Source of the DNA: Blattamonas nauphoetae
Lineage: Eukaryota; Preaxostyla; Oxymonadida
Reading direction: 5' to 3'
DNA length: 64,000 nt
Assembly: GCA_033064195.1 (NCBI GenBank)
Contig: JARBJD010000032.1
Span: 62,001 to 126,000, forward strand
The notes under the pieces were generated by a model that ran no database searches, had not been told where the DNA came from, and was given only the letters and a program-made list of their open reading frames with translations. The position numbers and the translations under genes were made by a program. Of this stretch, positions 62,418 through 64,000 are shown one piece after another (the first letter of the stretch is position 1; each line of letters starts with the position of its first letter).

Positions 62418-64000
62418 ATGTTTTCTCCACCGTCACCTGCTGATGAAGTCGTTTCGATGCAAGACTTTTCGAAAGAGGAATATTTTGCCAGCTTTCAGGC
62501 ACTTGATTCATTCATTACCGAACGGTCACACCAAAACGGAATGGGATTCGTAAGGAAGTCGTATCCCCAGATGAAAGATGCAAAATATGCATGTATTTGT
62601 CACCAAACACCTACCTCAACAACAACTGGAGAAATAGAGATGACATTAACACGGGATCTTGAGTGTAAGTGTGCTCAATACTGCTCGTACTCAAACAAAA
62701 CAGAACAATGGACACTCCGATGGAACTATATCGAACACAATCACCCAAAAATCGATTTGAAACTAGAACCCAAGTCCAGAATGACAAGTCATGATGAAGA
62801 CGAGGCAATTCGACTATTTAAAATTGGTGTGGCTTCCGGCAAAGTATTCCAGACACTCAAGCAAGATCATCACTCTGAGGCCAAACTAAGGGACATCTAT
62901 CATCTTCGTTCTGCACATCGACTGGATTCGGATGGAACTGTTTCTGCTTTTATGATCTTTTCAGAGTCTTCGATTCAACTCTACAGACAATTTCCCACAG
63001 TATTATTTATGGATACGACGTATTCCACAAACAGAGTTGGCTATCACTTGGTTCAGATCGTTGGAAGACACTCTACCAGGAAATGTTATACTCTCTGCTA
63101 TGTCTTCATGATGAATGAAACAATCGATGACTATCAGTGGGTCCTCCGCCAGCTTCTCTCCAGGACGAATGGCCTCGAAAAAACAAAAGTACTCGTTTCA
63201 GATTCATCTCCAGCTGAAATATCCGCCATCCGAAACACGATTCCACGTATAAAGCACATTCCCTGTGCGTGGCACATTCAACGCAACATTGAGGCCAGAG
63301 TGCGAACACACCTTCATGATAGGGATGATGCTGATCATCTATTACTTTTTCTCGACGAAGAACGGAACTTACTATTGTCACATACATCTTTCGAAAATGT
63401 CGAAACTTCACAACAACACTTTGTCACTACTCTCCTACAAAATGGTGAACTATGGGCCGACCTCGTCAACTACCTCAACCGCCAATGGTTTCCGCTAGCC
63501 ATGGAGATTCTTCCCCTCCGACCGGTTTTTTCCCCTCCCACTGAGTTTTTCCCCTCTGACTTAGTTTTTCCCCTCCCATCGAGATTTTCACCTCTCACCA
63601 ACTTTTTCCCCTCACAATTGAGCCACCCCTGTTGGAAGAAGGAAGTTGAATCTGAGGAGTCGGATTTCCATCAACTCGCATTTCTTGCAGATGCCCTCCT
63701 ACGAACACTTCCAACCCAAGCTTCAGCTGAGAGGACCATCAAGGTTGTCAAGCGCCATGCTTCTCTCAAACGTCCCCGGTTGTTATCCAAAACGAATGAT
63801 GCCATTCTTCGTTTTACATCACTTTCCGAATCATGTCTGAAACAAACACCAATCGTCAAGACAAAACGTTCTGAGGACGAATTCGAGTGGGAGAGACTCA
63901 CGAATGGGGGGACAGATTCGAAATCCATTCGAACAGATCCAAGATCTCTGGATGAAATTCATTTCGACCCGAGATATTCGAGATCTTGGAAGAGAGGCGA
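62418..64000 (+). CDS. Mutator-like (MULE) transposase, runs off the window
   Basis: Starts MFSPPSPADEVVSMQDF and stays open for 527 codons to the window end. The N terminus has a FAR1/WRKY-GCM1-type zinc finger: CICHQ...CKCAQYC...WTLRW...HNHP. The catalytic core is a MULE DDE transposase: VLFMDTTYSTNRVGYHLVQI (first Asp), LVSDSSPAEI (second Asp) and CAWHIQRNI, then YLNRQWFPLAM. The expected region after that is replaced by a Phe/Pro/Ser-rich stretch encoded by a 19-bp tandem repeat. The frame then continues with SAERTIKVVKRH. No stop breaks it, so the copy may be young. Terminal inverted repeats and 9-bp target duplications, expected for Mutator, were not found. Confidence 0.85.
   Translation, partial: MFSPPSPADEVVSMQDFSKEEYFASFQALDSFITERSHQNGMGFVRKSYPQMKDAKYACICHQTPTSTTTGEIEMTLTRDLECKCAQYCSYSNKTEQWTLRWNYIEHNHPKIDLKLEPKSRMTSHDEDEAIRLFKIGVASGKVFQTLKQDHHSEAKLRDIYHLRSAHRLDSDGTVSAFMIFSESSIQLYRQFPTVLFMDTTYSTNRVGYHLVQIVGRHSTRKCYTLCYVFMMNETIDDYQWVLRQLLSRTNGLEKTKVLVSDSSPAEISAIRNTIPRIKHIPCAWHIQRNIEARVRTHLHDRDDADHLLLFLDEERNLLLSHTSFENVETSQQHFVTTLLQNGELWADLVNYLNRQWFPLAMEILPLRPVFSPPTEFFPSDLVFPLPSRFSPLTNFFPSQLSHPCWKKEVESEESDFHQLAFLADALLRTLPTQASAERTIKVVKRHASLKRPRLLSKTNDAILRFTSLSESCLKQTPIVKTKRSEDEFEWERLTNGGTDSKSIRTDPRSLDEIHFDPRYSRSWKRG
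63526..63620 (+). repeat. 19-bp tandem repeat inside transposase frame
   Basis: Five imperfect units of TTTTTCCCCTCN(8) with a period of 19 bases. As 19 is not a multiple of three, each unit is read in a different frame, yet none introduces a stop. Confidence 0.8.

Overview
The window looks like nuclear DNA of an anaerobic, intron-bearing protist. Large families of surface beta-helix proteins with pseudokinase tails, lineage-specific helical-repeat families and very short GT-AG introns point to an oxymonad (Preaxostyla, Monocercomonoides/Blattamonas-like). That placement is inference from gene content, not from a search. The standard stop codons are used. Many introns are only 30-55 nt, so single genes appear as broken reading frames until spliced.

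Left part (1-38.3 kb) is an accessory, repeat-rich landscape of three intermingled families. (1) ARM1, a helical-repeat family of about 613 residues and seven exons: a 3' fragment at 1-250, full copies at 2483-4570 (-), 11470-13552 (-), 20324-22408 (+) and 36176-38269 (+), one copy with a nonsense codon at 24650-26759 (-), and a distant remnant at 17203-18000 (-). (2) ARM2, a second helical-repeat family at 4687, 27875 and 32120, all (+). (3) Membrane surface proteins: two near-identical beta-helix proteins with Cys-rich tails (528-2321 - and 22576-24384 +), a 1956-residue receptor-like pseudokinase (5471-11341 -) and a broken relative (34345-36023 -). Each near-identical beta-helix gene sits between two convergent ARM1 genes but in opposite orientations at the two loci, and the ARM1 tails look exchanged, as expected if the cassette flipped by recombination between the convergent, inverted ARM1 3' ends. 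Every ARM1 gene ends with a conserved AATTTCACGTTTCACGTCA element.

Conserved single-copy genes lie among these: a Ser/Pro-rich basic protein (about 14-16 kb), an Hsp90 co-chaperone p23 (16.3-17.0 kb), two divergent cyclins (18.6-20.0 and 48.1-49.1 kb), and an ankyrin-DHHC palmitoyltransferase (29.3-31.9 kb).

The right part (38.3-61.4 kb) is mostly ordinary housekeeping DNA: a TIR-bearing MITE-like element (38.6-39.1 kb), an AAAP amino-acid transporter, a GYPPQ-repeat protein, a Rad5/Rad16-like SNF2-RING ATPase, ribosomal protein L9, the NatA subunit NAA15, a GCN5-type acetyltransferase with bromodomain, an ARM-repeat protein, a PP2C phosphatase and a small JPT/HN1-like protein. The right edge (62.4-64.0 kb) holds an open Mutator-like transposase with an internal 19-bp tandem repeat, preceded by a tRNA-like Pol III unit and a short perfect inverted repeat.
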